NCBI GenBank assembly: GCA_039914705.1
Contig: JBDSOT010000040.1
Coordinates: 1 to 11,328, forward strand
DNA: 11,328 nucleotides
Direction: 5' to 3'
Source of the DNA: JBDSTW01 sp039914705
GTDB taxonomy: Bacteria; Pseudomonadota; Gammaproteobacteria; SURF-13
Shown here: piece after piece, positions 1-6,957 of the stretch
Layout of the letters: each line of letters begins with the position of its first letter
How positions within the stretch are numbered: position 1 is the first letter of the stretch
Translations under genes and position numbers: made by a program
Notes under the pieces: model-generated
Database searches by the model: none
What the model was told of the DNA's origin: nothing
Seen by the model: the letters and a program-made list of their open reading frames with translations, nothing else

Positions 1-85
1 TGATATAGAGCAGAGCCAGCAACACAATTATCATCACGCCCAGTGGGATGTGTAATTTTGAAGAAAGTTGAAAAACTTTAGGCAT
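1..85 (-). CDS. N-terminal fragment of an unidentified membrane protein
   Basis: Only the first 28 codons lie inside the window; the gene runs off the left edge. Read on the minus strand from the ATG at 85, the peptide is a short polar head (MPKVFQLSSKLHIPLG) followed by a strongly hydrophobic run (VMIIVLLALLYI), so a transmembrane segment or uncleaved signal anchor begins near residue 16. A stop codon lies two codons upstream of the ATG, so this ATG is the earliest possible start, and an AGG about 7 nt upstream is a usable though weak ribosome site. A short cytoplasmic head followed by one helix is common in membrane sensor proteins such as chemoreceptors and histidine kinases, but nothing visible proves that class. 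It is not recognisably queG, the divergent neighbour of nnr in E. coli. Confidence 0.5.
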   Translation of the reverse strand, partial: MPKVFQLSSKLHIPLGVMIIVLLALLYI

Positions 86-268
86 AGTTTAACCTGTGGG
101 TGAAGCCGCGAGGCGTGAAAACAAGGCTGGCGATTCAACAGCGTGGGGCGCATTAATCATTGGAATTTGGCCAACCGTTGAACGTTGGTTTAAAGTGTCC
201 GACATCAGATAGTCAAGCATTACCATTTACCTTGATTGAATTGGTTTTATCAGGCTGTGCACTATCCC
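86..268. other. Divergent intergenic region
   Basis: This 183-nt stretch separates the minus-strand membrane protein from nnr and must carry the promoters of both. I found no sigma-70 hexamer pair good enough to call on either strand. Its one structured element is the nested palindrome at 167-188. No RNA gene is recognisable. Confidence 0.5.
167..188. repeat. Nested palindrome, possible operator
   Basis: TTGGCCAA at 167-174 is a perfect 8-bp palindrome. Its right half also forms the left arm of a second inverted repeat, CCAAC at 171-175 and GTTGG at 184-188, with an 8-nt spacer. The location between divergent genes would suit a regulator site, but repeats this short arise by chance and no regulator is identified. 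Confidence 0.2.
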
Positions 269-1747
269 ATGCAAAAAATGCCCCAACTTTTATACCATGC
301 CGCGCAAGTGCGCGAACTGGACCGAATTGCCATCCATGACTACGGCATTCCTGGCACTACGCTGATGGCCCGCGCCGGGGCGGCTGCGTTTGAATTGCTG
401 CAAACACGCTGGCCGCATGCGCGCCGCATCGCCGTGATCTGCGGCTTAGGCAACAACGCGGGCGATGGTTTTGTGCTGGCGCGCCTGGCCCTGGGGGCCG
501 GGTTGGGGGTAAAGGTATTGCACGTTGGTGATGTGGGCCAGTTACGCGGCGATGCACTGGCCGCATATAAGGCCTTGATTAAAGCGGGAGGCGTCGCGGA
601 TATATTCACGCAAGAAGGACTGGACACGGCCCAGGTGCTGGTCGATGCGATGCTCGGGACGGGGCTAAACCGCGAGGTGAGCGGTGAATGGAAGACCGCG
701 ATTGAGGTAATGAACGCCTCGGGCGTCCCAATTCTCGCCCTCGATATTCCCTCCGGCCTGGCTGCCGATAGCGGTTGCGTGTTAGGCGCGGCTATCCATG
801 CCGTAGCGACGATCAGTTTTATCGGACTCAAACAGGGCATGTTTACTGGGCAGGCGCGGGATTATTGCGGCGCGCTATTGTTCGATGATCTTGGTGTGCC
901 GCCTGCATTGTTTTCGCGTGTGCCGCCCAGCGCCATCAGAATTAACCTGGGCAATTTACCCGCACTTCAACCCCGTGCACGCAACTCGCATAAGGGTATG
1001 AACGGTCATGTGCTGCTTATCGGTGGTGACTGGGGCATGGGCGGCGCGGTGCGCATGGCAGGGGAGGCGGCCGCGCGGGTAGGGGCGGGGCTGGTGACGA
1101 TTGCCACGCGGCCCGGGCATGTGTCTGGCATCAATGTGGCGCGGCCCGAGTTGATGTGTCGTGGCGTCGAGCATACTGCACAATTGATTCCCTTAATTAA
1201 GGCCGCTAGCGTTATTGCCATCGGCCCGGGTCTGGGCCGCACGGCTTGGGCAAGCGAACTTTTTGCACTGGCGCTGGAGACACATCTGCCGCTGGTGGTC
1301 GATGCCGATGCCCTGAATCTGCTGGCTCAGGAACCCTCAAGACGCGCGAACTGGATATTAACCCCGCACCCAGGTGAGGCGGCGCGCCTGCTGGGAAGCT
1401 GTGTCGCCGAGGTAGAGGCAGACCGCTTCGGCGCGATTACCGAATTGCACAAACACTATGGTGGTGCCATCGTGCTGAAGGGCGCGGGCACGCTGGTATG
1501 GGCGGGTGTTGGACCTATAGCGGTTTGCGACGCCGGTAATCCCGGCATGGCCAGCGGTGGCATGGGAGATGTGTTGACAGGCGTCATTGCAGGCTTGCTG
1601 GCGCAAGGCCTGGAACTCGAAGCCGCAACGCAGCTAGGTGTCTGTCTGCATGCCGCAGCGGGTGACCGCGCCGCGCGCGTGGGTGAACGTGGCCTATTGG
1701 CCAGTGATCTATTGCCGCATTTACGCCACGGGATAAATTTCGGGTGA
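269..1747 (+). CDS. nnr: Bifunctional NAD(P)HX epimerase / ADP-dependent NAD(P)HX dehydratase
   Basis: Repairs NADHX and NADPHX, the hydrated damage products of NAD(P)H. The N-terminal YjeF_N/NnrE domain interconverts the R and S epimers, and the C-terminal ribokinase-like NnrD domain dehydrates the S form using ADP (or ATP). The 492-residue product has both halves. The epimerase half has GNNAGDG (61-67; the family form is usually GNNGGDG), DAMLGTG (126-132) and LDIPSG (158-163). The dehydratase half has HKGMNG (241-246), IGPGLG (318-323), VVDADALN (343-350), TPHPGE (365-370) and the signature GMASGGMGDVLTG (426-438). The frame stays open to a TTG at 236, but homologues begin close to the PQLLY-AAQVRELD segment, so I place the start at ATG 269; ATG 278 is also possible. 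Neither has a good ribosome site. The stop overlaps the tsaE start by 4 nt. Confidence 0.95.
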   Translation: MQKMPQLLYHAAQVRELDRIAIHDYGIPGTTLMARAGAAAFELLQTRWPHARRIAVICGLGNNAGDGFVLARLALGAGLGVKVLHVGDVGQLRGDALAAYKALIKAGGVADIFTQEGLDTAQVLVDAMLGTGLNREVSGEWKTAIEVMNASGVPILALDIPSGLAADSGCVLGAAIHAVATISFIGLKQGMFTGQARDYCGALLFDDLGVPPALFSRVPPSAIRINLGNLPALQPRARNSHKGMNGHVLLIGGDWGMGGAVRMAGEAAARVGAGLVTIATRPGHVSGINVARPELMCRGVEHTAQLIPLIKAASVIAIGPGLGRTAWASELFALALETHLPLVVDADALNLLAQEPSRRANWILTPHPGEAARLLGSCVAEVEADRFGAITELHKHYGGAIVLKGAGTLVWAGVGPIAVCDAGNPGMASGGMGDVLTGVIAGLLAQGLELEAATQLGVCLHAAAGDRAARVGERGLLASDLLPHLRHGINFG

Positions 1748-2211
1748 TTAAGAAAATAATAGACACTGACACGGCAATGGAGGCCGTGGGTGAGAGCTTG
1801 GCAGCGGCGTGCGCCCGCAGCGGCGGACGAATTTATCTACAGGGCGAGTTGGGTGCCGGCAAGACAACGCTGGTGCGGGGCTTATTGCATGCATTGGGGC
1901 ATCGAGGGCCGGTGAAGAGTCCCACCTTTACTTTGGTCGAGCCGTATGAGCTGGGTGGACTGTTTATTTACCATTTCGATCTATACCGGGTGACTGCCCT
2001 GGAGGAACTGGAGGCCATCGGACTGCGCGATTATTTTGAGCCGGGCAATCTATGCCTGGTGGAGTGGCCGGAACGCGGCGCAGGGCTGTTGCCGGGGGCG
2101 GACCTGGGGATTGAAATTATCTATGCCCTGCCGGGTCGCCAAGTGAGTCTTAAGGCCGAAACCGCAGTCGGCACCGCTATGCTGATGAGCTTGTGCAATA
2201 TACCAAGCTAA
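1744..2211 (+). CDS. tsaE: tRNA threonylcarbamoyladenosine biosynthesis ATPase TsaE
   Basis: TsaE (YjeE) is the small P-loop ATPase that works with TsaB and TsaD to place the threonylcarbamoyl group on A37 of ANN-decoding tRNAs (t6A). The 155-residue product carries the Walker A motif GELGAGKT (34-41), the family block SPTFTLVEPY (59-68), HFDLYR (77-82) containing the conserved Asp, and LVEWPE (105-110), the usual C-terminal signature. The length is normal for the family. The GTG start lies inside the nnr stop region (GTGA overlap), so translation is probably coupled to nnr. About 20 residues after the core (from roughly 133) are not conserved. Confidence 0.95.
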   Translation: MIKKIIDTDTAMEAVGESLAAACARSGGRIYLQGELGAGKTTLVRGLLHALGHRGPVKSPTFTLVEPYELGGLFIYHFDLYRVTALEELEAIGLRDYFEPGNLCLVEWPERGAGLLPGADLGIEIIYALPGRQVSLKAETAVGTAMLMSLCNIPS

Positions 2212-2345
2212 GCTTTATATAGCGCCAACAAATCTTTATATATTTGTAGAGCTTATCAACGTATGTATTGAAAATATAAATACTTCTTGCAAAGTACGCG
2301 CAACTCTTTGCACAATAATGCGCGAGCTTGGGTCGGGTGGTTAAT
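2212..2345. other. AT-rich gap between tsaE and amiB
   Basis: This 134-nt gap is clearly richer in A and T than the flanking genes. It holds weak inverted repeats (ACAAAT 2228-2233 with ATTTGT 2242-2247; TAAGCT 2210-2215 with AGCTTA 2250-2255) that could fold together. There is no T-run of the kind that ends an intrinsic terminator. The promoter and inverted repeat at 2287-2316 sit at its downstream end, suggesting amiB starts its own transcript here. Confidence 0.4.
2287..2316 (+). promoter_or_regulatory. Possible sigma-70 promoter with overlapping inverted repeat, upstream of amiB
   Basis: A -35-like TTGCAA (2287-2292) and a -10-like CACAAT (2311-2316) are separated by 18 nt. Overlapping both is a perfect 7-bp inverted repeat, TGCAAAG (2288-2294) and CTTTGCA (2306-2312), with 11 nt between the arms. 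A dimeric repressor bound here would cover the promoter. The hexamers are imperfect, so this is a prediction only. Confidence 0.3.
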
Positions 2346-3716
2346 ATGCGCTATTTATACCTATTTTTTTTGCTGACAGTTTCCGCCGCGTGCCTGGCTG
2401 AAGCTGGCGCGCCGCCTCGCGGTCAACTTCCTGCCCAAATCCTCGGCGTGCGCATCTGGCCAGCGCCCGATAATACGCGCATCGTGTTTGATTTAAATTC
2501 ACCGGTAAGTTACCGCATGTCCCCCCCGGGGAAAACAGGTCGCATCGAGCTAGACCTGAGCAACGTGGCATTTACCCAGTTGTCCCCCACCTTTAATACC
2601 AAAAAAAGTTTCATGACCCGGTTTACCAGCACGCCTTCAGCGCAAGGCATGCAGGTGACCATGGAATTGAAAGAGGGCGTGCAGGCCAAGAGTTTTGTGC
2701 TCAGCCCCAATCAGGAATATGGGCACCGGTTGGTCGTTGATTTATTTCCGGATAAGGTGCCGGTGGCCGATGCTTATATCAACATGCCTGCCGCGCCTGC
2801 ACTAAAAAATACCCCAAGCGCGCCGCCGCTGCGCGAGATAGTTGTTGCCATTGATGCCGGCCACGGCGGTGAAGATCCGGGTGCGCGGGGGCGCAAGGGC
2901 ACCGTGGAAAAGGACGTGGTACTGGCGATTGCGCGCAAGCTGGAGGCGCTGATCAAACTGGAAAAGGGCATGCGCCCGGTGATGATCCGTGACGGCGATT
3001 ATTTCGTCAGCCTGCGTAAACGCATCGAAAAGGCACGCAGTCAGAAGGCCGACCTGTTTATATCCATTCATGCCGATGCCTTTTATAAGCCGGAGGCGCG
3101 CGGTTCATCGGTGTTTACCTTATCGCAAAGCGGTGCCACCAACGAGGCATCGCGCTGGCTGGCCAGTCGCGAGAATGCATCCGACCTAGTCGGCGGTGTG
3201 AGCCTGGACGATAAGGACGAATTACTCGCCTCGGTGCTGCTCGATCTATCGCAGACCGCAACCATCGAGGCCAGCATTGATGTGGGAACCAGCGTGCTGG
3301 ATGCGCTCAAGGGCATCGGCAAGGTGCACAAGGCGCGCATTGAGCAGGCCGGTTTCGTAGTGCTCAAGTCTCCCGATATTCCGTCCATTCTGGTGGAGAC
3401 CGCGTTCATCTCCAACCCCAGCGAAGAAACCAAACTGCGCGATGCGCGTCACCAGCAAGCCTTGGCCAGTGCGCTTATGAAAGGCGTGCGCACTTATTTT
3501 GCCAAGCGCATCCCTGTCGGCCCCACCTTGGCCGAACAGGAGCCTGCACCTCACGAACATATAGTCGCGCGCGGTGAAACCCTGGCGGGCATCGCCAGGG
3601 TTTATCAAATAAGCGCGGAAAATCTACGCAGCGCCAACCGGAAATTGTCCGGTAGATTGCTGCACAGCGGAGACGTATTATATATTCCTCAATTCTTGGC
3701 TGATGTTAGTGATTAA
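2346..3716 (+). CDS. amiB: N-acetylmuramoyl-L-alanine amidase AmiB with AMIN and LysM domains
   Basis: A periplasmic zinc amidase that cuts the bond between MurNAc and L-Ala to split septal peptidoglycan at division. The 456-residue product begins with a signal peptide (MRYLYLFFLLTVSAACLAEA, likely cut after A20). It continues with an AMIN domain (about 30-135) that targets the septum, then the Amidase_3 domain (about 165-388). Zinc ligands are H173 in DAGHGG, E188 in GTVEKD and H242 in SIHAD, with catalytic E351 in VETAFISN. Residues about 277-312 form the helical insert that blocks the active site in EnvC-controlled amidases. A C-terminal LysM (about 405-448, from HIVARGETL) binds peptidoglycan. 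I chose ATG 2346, which gives a clean signal peptide and has GGGTGG 5 nt upstream, over the in-frame TTG at 2328. Confidence 0.94.
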   Translation: MRYLYLFFLLTVSAACLAEAGAPPRGQLPAQILGVRIWPAPDNTRIVFDLNSPVSYRMSPPGKTGRIELDLSNVAFTQLSPTFNTKKSFMTRFTSTPSAQGMQVTMELKEGVQAKSFVLSPNQEYGHRLVVDLFPDKVPVADAYINMPAAPALKNTPSAPPLREIVVAIDAGHGGEDPGARGRKGTVEKDVVLAIARKLEALIKLEKGMRPVMIRDGDYFVSLRKRIEKARSQKADLFISIHADAFYKPEARGSSVFTLSQSGATNEASRWLASRENASDLVGGVSLDDKDELLASVLLDLSQTATIEASIDVGTSVLDALKGIGKVHKARIEQAGFVVLKSPDIPSILVETAFISNPSEETKLRDARHQQALASALMKGVRTYFAKRIPVGPTLAEQEPAPHEHIVARGETLAGIARVYQISAENLRSANRKLSGRLLHSGDVLYIPQFLADVSD

Positions 3717-3807
3717 CTACGCTGATCGCTATCGGTTCAAAGTAAGGTAGCACTCCCGCCTGTTTTATTTTAGTCTGCTGATTTCCCACTTACGACATTC
3801 CGCACTC

Positions 3808-5604
3808 ATGCGCGTACAACGACTTCCTACTCGGCTGATCAACCAAATAGCAGCAGGCGAGGTCGTTGAGCGGCCTGCCTCGGTGGTAAAGGAGTTGCTC
3901 GAAAACAGCCTGGATGCGGGTGCTAGCCATATAGAAGTTGACGTCGAGCAGGGTGGCATGCGCCTGTTGCGCGTGCGCGATGATGGTTGCGGCATCCATA
4001 AGGACGATCTCGCCCTGGCCTTGAGCCGCCATGCCACCAGCAAGATACTCACCTTGGAAGATTTGGAGCAGGTCACTACGCTGGGTTTTCGCGGCGAGGC
4101 TTTGCCCAGCATCAGTTCGGTGTCGCGCCTGGAATTGTCTTCGCGCATTGCGCAGGAGAATAGCGGTTGGCGTATTCACGGCGATGGCCGCGAACTGCAC
4201 ACTGAGCCGGAACCTGCCGCGCATCCTATCGGAACCACGGTGGAGGTGCGTGATTTATTCTTTAATACTCCGGCGCGGCGCAAATTCCTGCGCACTGAAA
4301 AGACCGAGTTCACGCACATTGAGGAAGTCGTCAGGCGCATTGCCTTAAGTCATTTCGCGGCCGGCGTTAGCTTGCGCCACAATCAGCGCTCGGTTTATAC
4401 ACTGCGCCCGGCACACGATGAGCGTGAGCGCGCGCAGCGCGTGGCCAGTGTGTGCGGTCAGGCGTTTCTCGACAATGCATTGTGCGTGGATTTCGAGGCG
4501 ACGGGTCTGCGCCTGTGGGGCTGGATTGCGCTGCCGGCCTTTTCGCGCAGCCAGACCGATTTGCAGTTTTTCTATGTCAACGGCCGCACGGTACGCGACA
4601 AGCTGGTCAGCCATGCCGTGCGTCAGGCCTACCATGATGTGCTTTATCACGGCCGCCACCCGGCCTTTGTCCTGTATCTGGAAATGCCGTCGGGGCAGGT
4701 GGATGTCAACGCGCATCCGGCCAAACACGAGGTGCGTTTTCGCGAAGGCCGGCTGGTGCACGATTTCCTGTTCCGTGCCTTGCATAGCGCGCTTGCGCAG
4801 GTGAGTCCGGGCAGTGCGCCGCTGACAGAAACCTTGCTGCCGGGCGCGCACGCGCAGCTACCAGCGGTTACTCCTCAATCGGTGTTCGCCAACGCGCGGC
4901 CCGCATTTACCACACAGCACATAATGCCCCTGCAGGTGCGCGAGCAGATGGCGGCTTATGCGGCGCTGCATCCTTCCAGCCCTCAAGCAACGCCTGTTGA
5001 CCCGTCCGTCTCGCCATCAGAACACCCGCTGGGCTATGCCCTGGCGCAATTGCACGGTATTTTTATCCTCGCGCAAAACAGTCAGGGTCTGGTGCTGGTG
5101 GACATGCATGCCGCGCACGAACGCATCACCTACGAACGCCTGAAGTCCGCCTTCGACAGCGACGGGATACAGGCTCAGCCCTTGCTGGTGCCGCTCACCG
5201 TGGCCGTCAGCGTCAGTGAGGCCAGCGCGGCTGAACAGCACAACGCCTTATTTGTTGATCTGGGTTTTGAGATCGGCCGTATTGGCCCGGAGACGCTGGT
5301 GGTTCGTCAGATACCGGTTTTGCTGCGCGATGCCGATGTGGCATCGCTGGTGCGCGATGTGCTTTCCGATATTCGCGCGCACGGCTCCAGTACCCGCATT
5401 CGCGAGCACCTCAACAGTGTGTTATCCACGCTGGCCTGCCATACATCGGTGCGCGCCAATCACCGCCTCACACTGCTTGAGATGAACGCCTTGCTGCGCG
5501 ACATGGAGCGCACCGAGCGCAGCGGTCAATGCAATCACGGCCGTCCTACCTGGGTTCAATTCAGCCTGGATGCGTTGGACAAGCTATTTATGCGCGGCGA
5601 ATGA
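3808..5604 (+). CDS. mutL: DNA mismatch repair protein MutL, endonuclease type
   Basis: MutL links mismatch recognition by MutS to strand removal. The 598-residue product has an N-terminal GHKL ATPase (about 1-330) with ENSLDAG (32-38), DDGCGI (58-63), TLGFRGEAL (91-99) and GTTVEV (142-147). A variable, Pro/Ala-rich linker follows (about 332-405), then the C-terminal dimerisation domain. That domain has DMHAAHERITYE (432-443), which fits the metal-binding DQHA(X)2E(X)4E endonuclease motif, plus ACHTSVRANH (543-552), CNHGRP (575-580) and the terminal FMR (594-596). These motifs mark MutL proteins that nick DNA themselves and are absent from the E. coli protein. The start at ATG 3808 matches the conserved N-terminus but has no Shine-Dalgarno. 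The 91-nt gap after amiB shows no terminator. Confidence 0.96.
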   Translation: MRVQRLPTRLINQIAAGEVVERPASVVKELLENSLDAGASHIEVDVEQGGMRLLRVRDDGCGIHKDDLALALSRHATSKILTLEDLEQVTTLGFRGEALPSISSVSRLELSSRIAQENSGWRIHGDGRELHTEPEPAAHPIGTTVEVRDLFFNTPARRKFLRTEKTEFTHIEEVVRRIALSHFAAGVSLRHNQRSVYTLRPAHDERERAQRVASVCGQAFLDNALCVDFEATGLRLWGWIALPAFSRSQTDLQFFYVNGRTVRDKLVSHAVRQAYHDVLYHGRHPAFVLYLEMPSGQVDVNAHPAKHEVRFREGRLVHDFLFRALHSALAQVSPGSAPLTETLLPGAHAQLPAVTPQSVFANARPAFTTQHIMPLQVREQMAAYAALHPSSPQATPVDPSVSPSEHPLGYALAQLHGIFILAQNSQGLVLVDMHAAHERITYERLKSAFDSDGIQAQPLLVPLTVAVSVSEASAAEQHNALFVDLGFEIGRIGPETLVVRQIPVLLRDADVASLVRDVLSDIRAHGSSTRIREHLNSVLSTLACHTSVRANHRLTLLEMNALLRDMERTERSGQCNHGRPTWVQFSLDALDKLFMRGE

Positions 5605-5638
5605 CAGCTTGTAATTGTTAATCCGACACTGTCTATCT

Positions 5639-6574
5639 ATGTATTCCGCCATATTCCTCATGGGTCCGACGGCCTCCGGCAAGAGCGATCTTGCCGTTGC
5701 CTTAAGCCGTAGCCTGCCTTGCGAAATAATCAGCGTGGACTCCGCTATGGTTTATCGCGGTATGGACATCGGCACCGCCAAGCCCAGCCGGGAATTGCGT
5801 GAGCGCATCCCGCACCGCCTCATCGACATTCGCGACCCAGCCGAGGCCTATTCGGCAGCTCAATTCAGGCTGGATGCCTTACGCGAAATGGCCGAGATCA
5901 GGCAACGAGGGCGAATCCCCTTACTGGTCGGTGGCACCATGCTGTACTTTCGCGCCTTGCAGCGCGGGCTGTCCCATATGCCCGGTGCCGATGCCGCTGT
6001 CCGCGCACAACTGGAGGCACAGGCGCAAACATCGGGTTGGCCGGCCCTGCATGCTCGCCTGGCCCGCATCGACCCGGTAGCCGCCCAGCGCATTCATCCC
6101 AACGACCCGCAGCGCATTCAACGCGCCCTGGAGGTGTATGAAGTAAGCGGTGTGACGGTAACTGAACTTTATGCCCGCAAAACTGCCGAAGCTTGGGATA
6201 ACACCGTGCTCAAGTTGATTATTGCGCCCAGCGACCGGACAGTAATGCACGCCATCATCGCCGACCGATTTCACGCAATGGTGCAGATTGGCTTATTAGA
6301 CGAGGTGCGTGCGCTGTTCCACAGAGGTGATCTGCATGCGCAAACTCCCGCTCTGCGCGCCGTGGGTTATCGCCAAGTTTGGAGCTATCTGGAGGGTAAA
6401 ACCGATTGCGAGCAGATGGTGAAAAGCGCTATTATAGCCACTCGGCAGTTGGCCAAACGCCAGTTCACCTGGCTGCGTAGCGAGCCTGACGCGGTCTGGT
6501 TCGACAGTCTTGATAAAGGCGTTTTCGAGTCAGTTGTAAAGTTTTGTGCCGATGCACTTTCAGCGCGCACTTAA
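5639..6574 (+). CDS. miaA: tRNA dimethylallyltransferase MiaA
   Basis: Transfers a dimethylallyl group to N6 of A37 in tRNAs reading codons that begin with U, giving i6A, the precursor of ms2i6A. The 311-residue product is of normal length. It opens with the P-loop GPTASGKS (9-16), followed by the catalytic and tRNA-binding block SVDSAMVYRGMDIGTAKP (32-49), LVGGTMLYFRAL (96-107) and NDPQRIQRALEVYEVSG (155-171). I start it at ATG 5639, which places the P-loop at the usual distance from the N-terminus. The frame also opens at TTG 5615, which adds eight unconserved residues. No ribosome site is visible. It lies 34 nt after mutL and probably shares its transcript. Confidence 0.95.
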   Translation: MYSAIFLMGPTASGKSDLAVALSRSLPCEIISVDSAMVYRGMDIGTAKPSRELRERIPHRLIDIRDPAEAYSAAQFRLDALREMAEIRQRGRIPLLVGGTMLYFRALQRGLSHMPGADAAVRAQLEAQAQTSGWPALHARLARIDPVAAQRIHPNDPQRIQRALEVYEVSGVTVTELYARKTAEAWDNTVLKLIIAPSDRTVMHAIIADRFHAMVQIGLLDEVRALFHRGDLHAQTPALRAVGYRQVWSYLEGKTDCEQMVKSAIIATRQLAKRQFTWLRSEPDAVWFDSLDKGVFESVVKFCADALSART

Positions 6575-6617
6575 CGAAGTAAGCAACGCAGTTAAGTAAG
6601 ACGAAGAATGTACCTTT

Positions 6618-6644
6618 AGCCGGGAGTTCAATTGGCACCCGGTT
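6618..6644 (+). promoter_or_regulatory. Hairpin in the hfq leader
   Basis: CCGGG (6620-6624) pairs with CCCGG (6638-6642), extended outward by a G-U and an A-U pair, around a 13-nt loop. The stem ends 13 nt before the Shine-Dalgarno of hfq. No T-run follows, so it does not look like an intrinsic terminator. It could stabilise or regulate the hfq message, or mark a processing site. Confidence 0.4.
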
Positions 6645-6657
6645 CTAATAACGAAAA

Positions 6658-6663
6658 AAGGAG
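6658..6663 (+). promoter_or_regulatory. Shine-Dalgarno site of hfq
   Basis: AAGGAG lies 7 nt before ATG 6671 but only 1 nt before the alternative ATG 6665, which decides the start. It is one of the two clear ribosome sites in the window, and it sits inside an A-rich run of ARN triplets. Confidence 0.8.
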
Positions 6664-6670
6664 AATGAAT

Positions 6671-6922
6671 ATGACTAAAGGGAAATCACTTCAAGACCCA
6701 TTTTTAAATACCTTGCGCAAGGAAGGAGTGCCCGTCTCCATTTACCTGGTCAATGGCATCAAGTTGCAGGGTCAAATTGAGTCGTTCGATCAGTTTGTCG
6801 TCTTATTGAAAAATACCGTGAGTCAAATGGTCTATAAGCATGCGATTTCCACCGTCGTCCCGGCGCGCAATATAAAGCTCATCAATGTGGACGATGCAGC
6901 ACCGGAACTTGGCAACGAGTAA
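6671..6922 (+). CDS. hfq: RNA chaperone Hfq
   Basis: A hexameric Sm-like protein that pairs small RNAs with target mRNAs and affects their stability and translation. The 83-residue product contains the whole Sm core. Q8, D9, F39, F42, K56 and H57 on the proximal face are conserved, as are SIYLVNGIKLQGQIESFDQF and the YKHAIST motif (55-61). Two points differ from E. coli. The rim patch is R16-K17-E18-G19 instead of RRER, so the arginine at 19 is lost. The C-terminal tail is very short, ends near residue 83 rather than about 102, and carries D74, D75, E79 and E83. The start is fixed by the AAGGAG site. An upstream in-frame TTG at 6632 is excluded because it would add a non-Hfq extension. Confidence 0.97.
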   Translation: MTKGKSLQDPFLNTLRKEGVPVSIYLVNGIKLQGQIESFDQFVVLLKNTVSQMVYKHAISTVVPARNIKLINVDDAAPELGNE

Positions 6923-6957
6923 TCTCATTTCAACCGCAGTTTCACGGGGGCAAGAGA

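Noticed and set aside
340..840. Minus-strand 166-residue open frame within nnr
   Set aside because: It is antisense to conserved epimerase motifs, and its Ser/Ala/Pro/Arg-rich composition is typical of a shadow frame.
2346..2405. AmiB as a lipoprotein because of the Cys in the signal peptide (VSAAC)
   Set aside because: The residue three before the Cys is Ser rather than Leu, Val or Ile, and a clean signal peptidase I site (AEA) lies just after it.
4345..4851. Minus-strand 168-residue open frame within mutL
   Set aside because: It lies wholly antisense to the conserved MutL ATPase domain and has the Arg/Ala/Gln-rich composition of an antisense GC-rich frame.
6569..6597. Inverted repeat ACTTAAC / GTTAAGT after miaA as a terminator
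   Set aside because: The stem is AT-rich with a 15-nt loop and no T-run follows, so it does not fit an intrinsic terminator.
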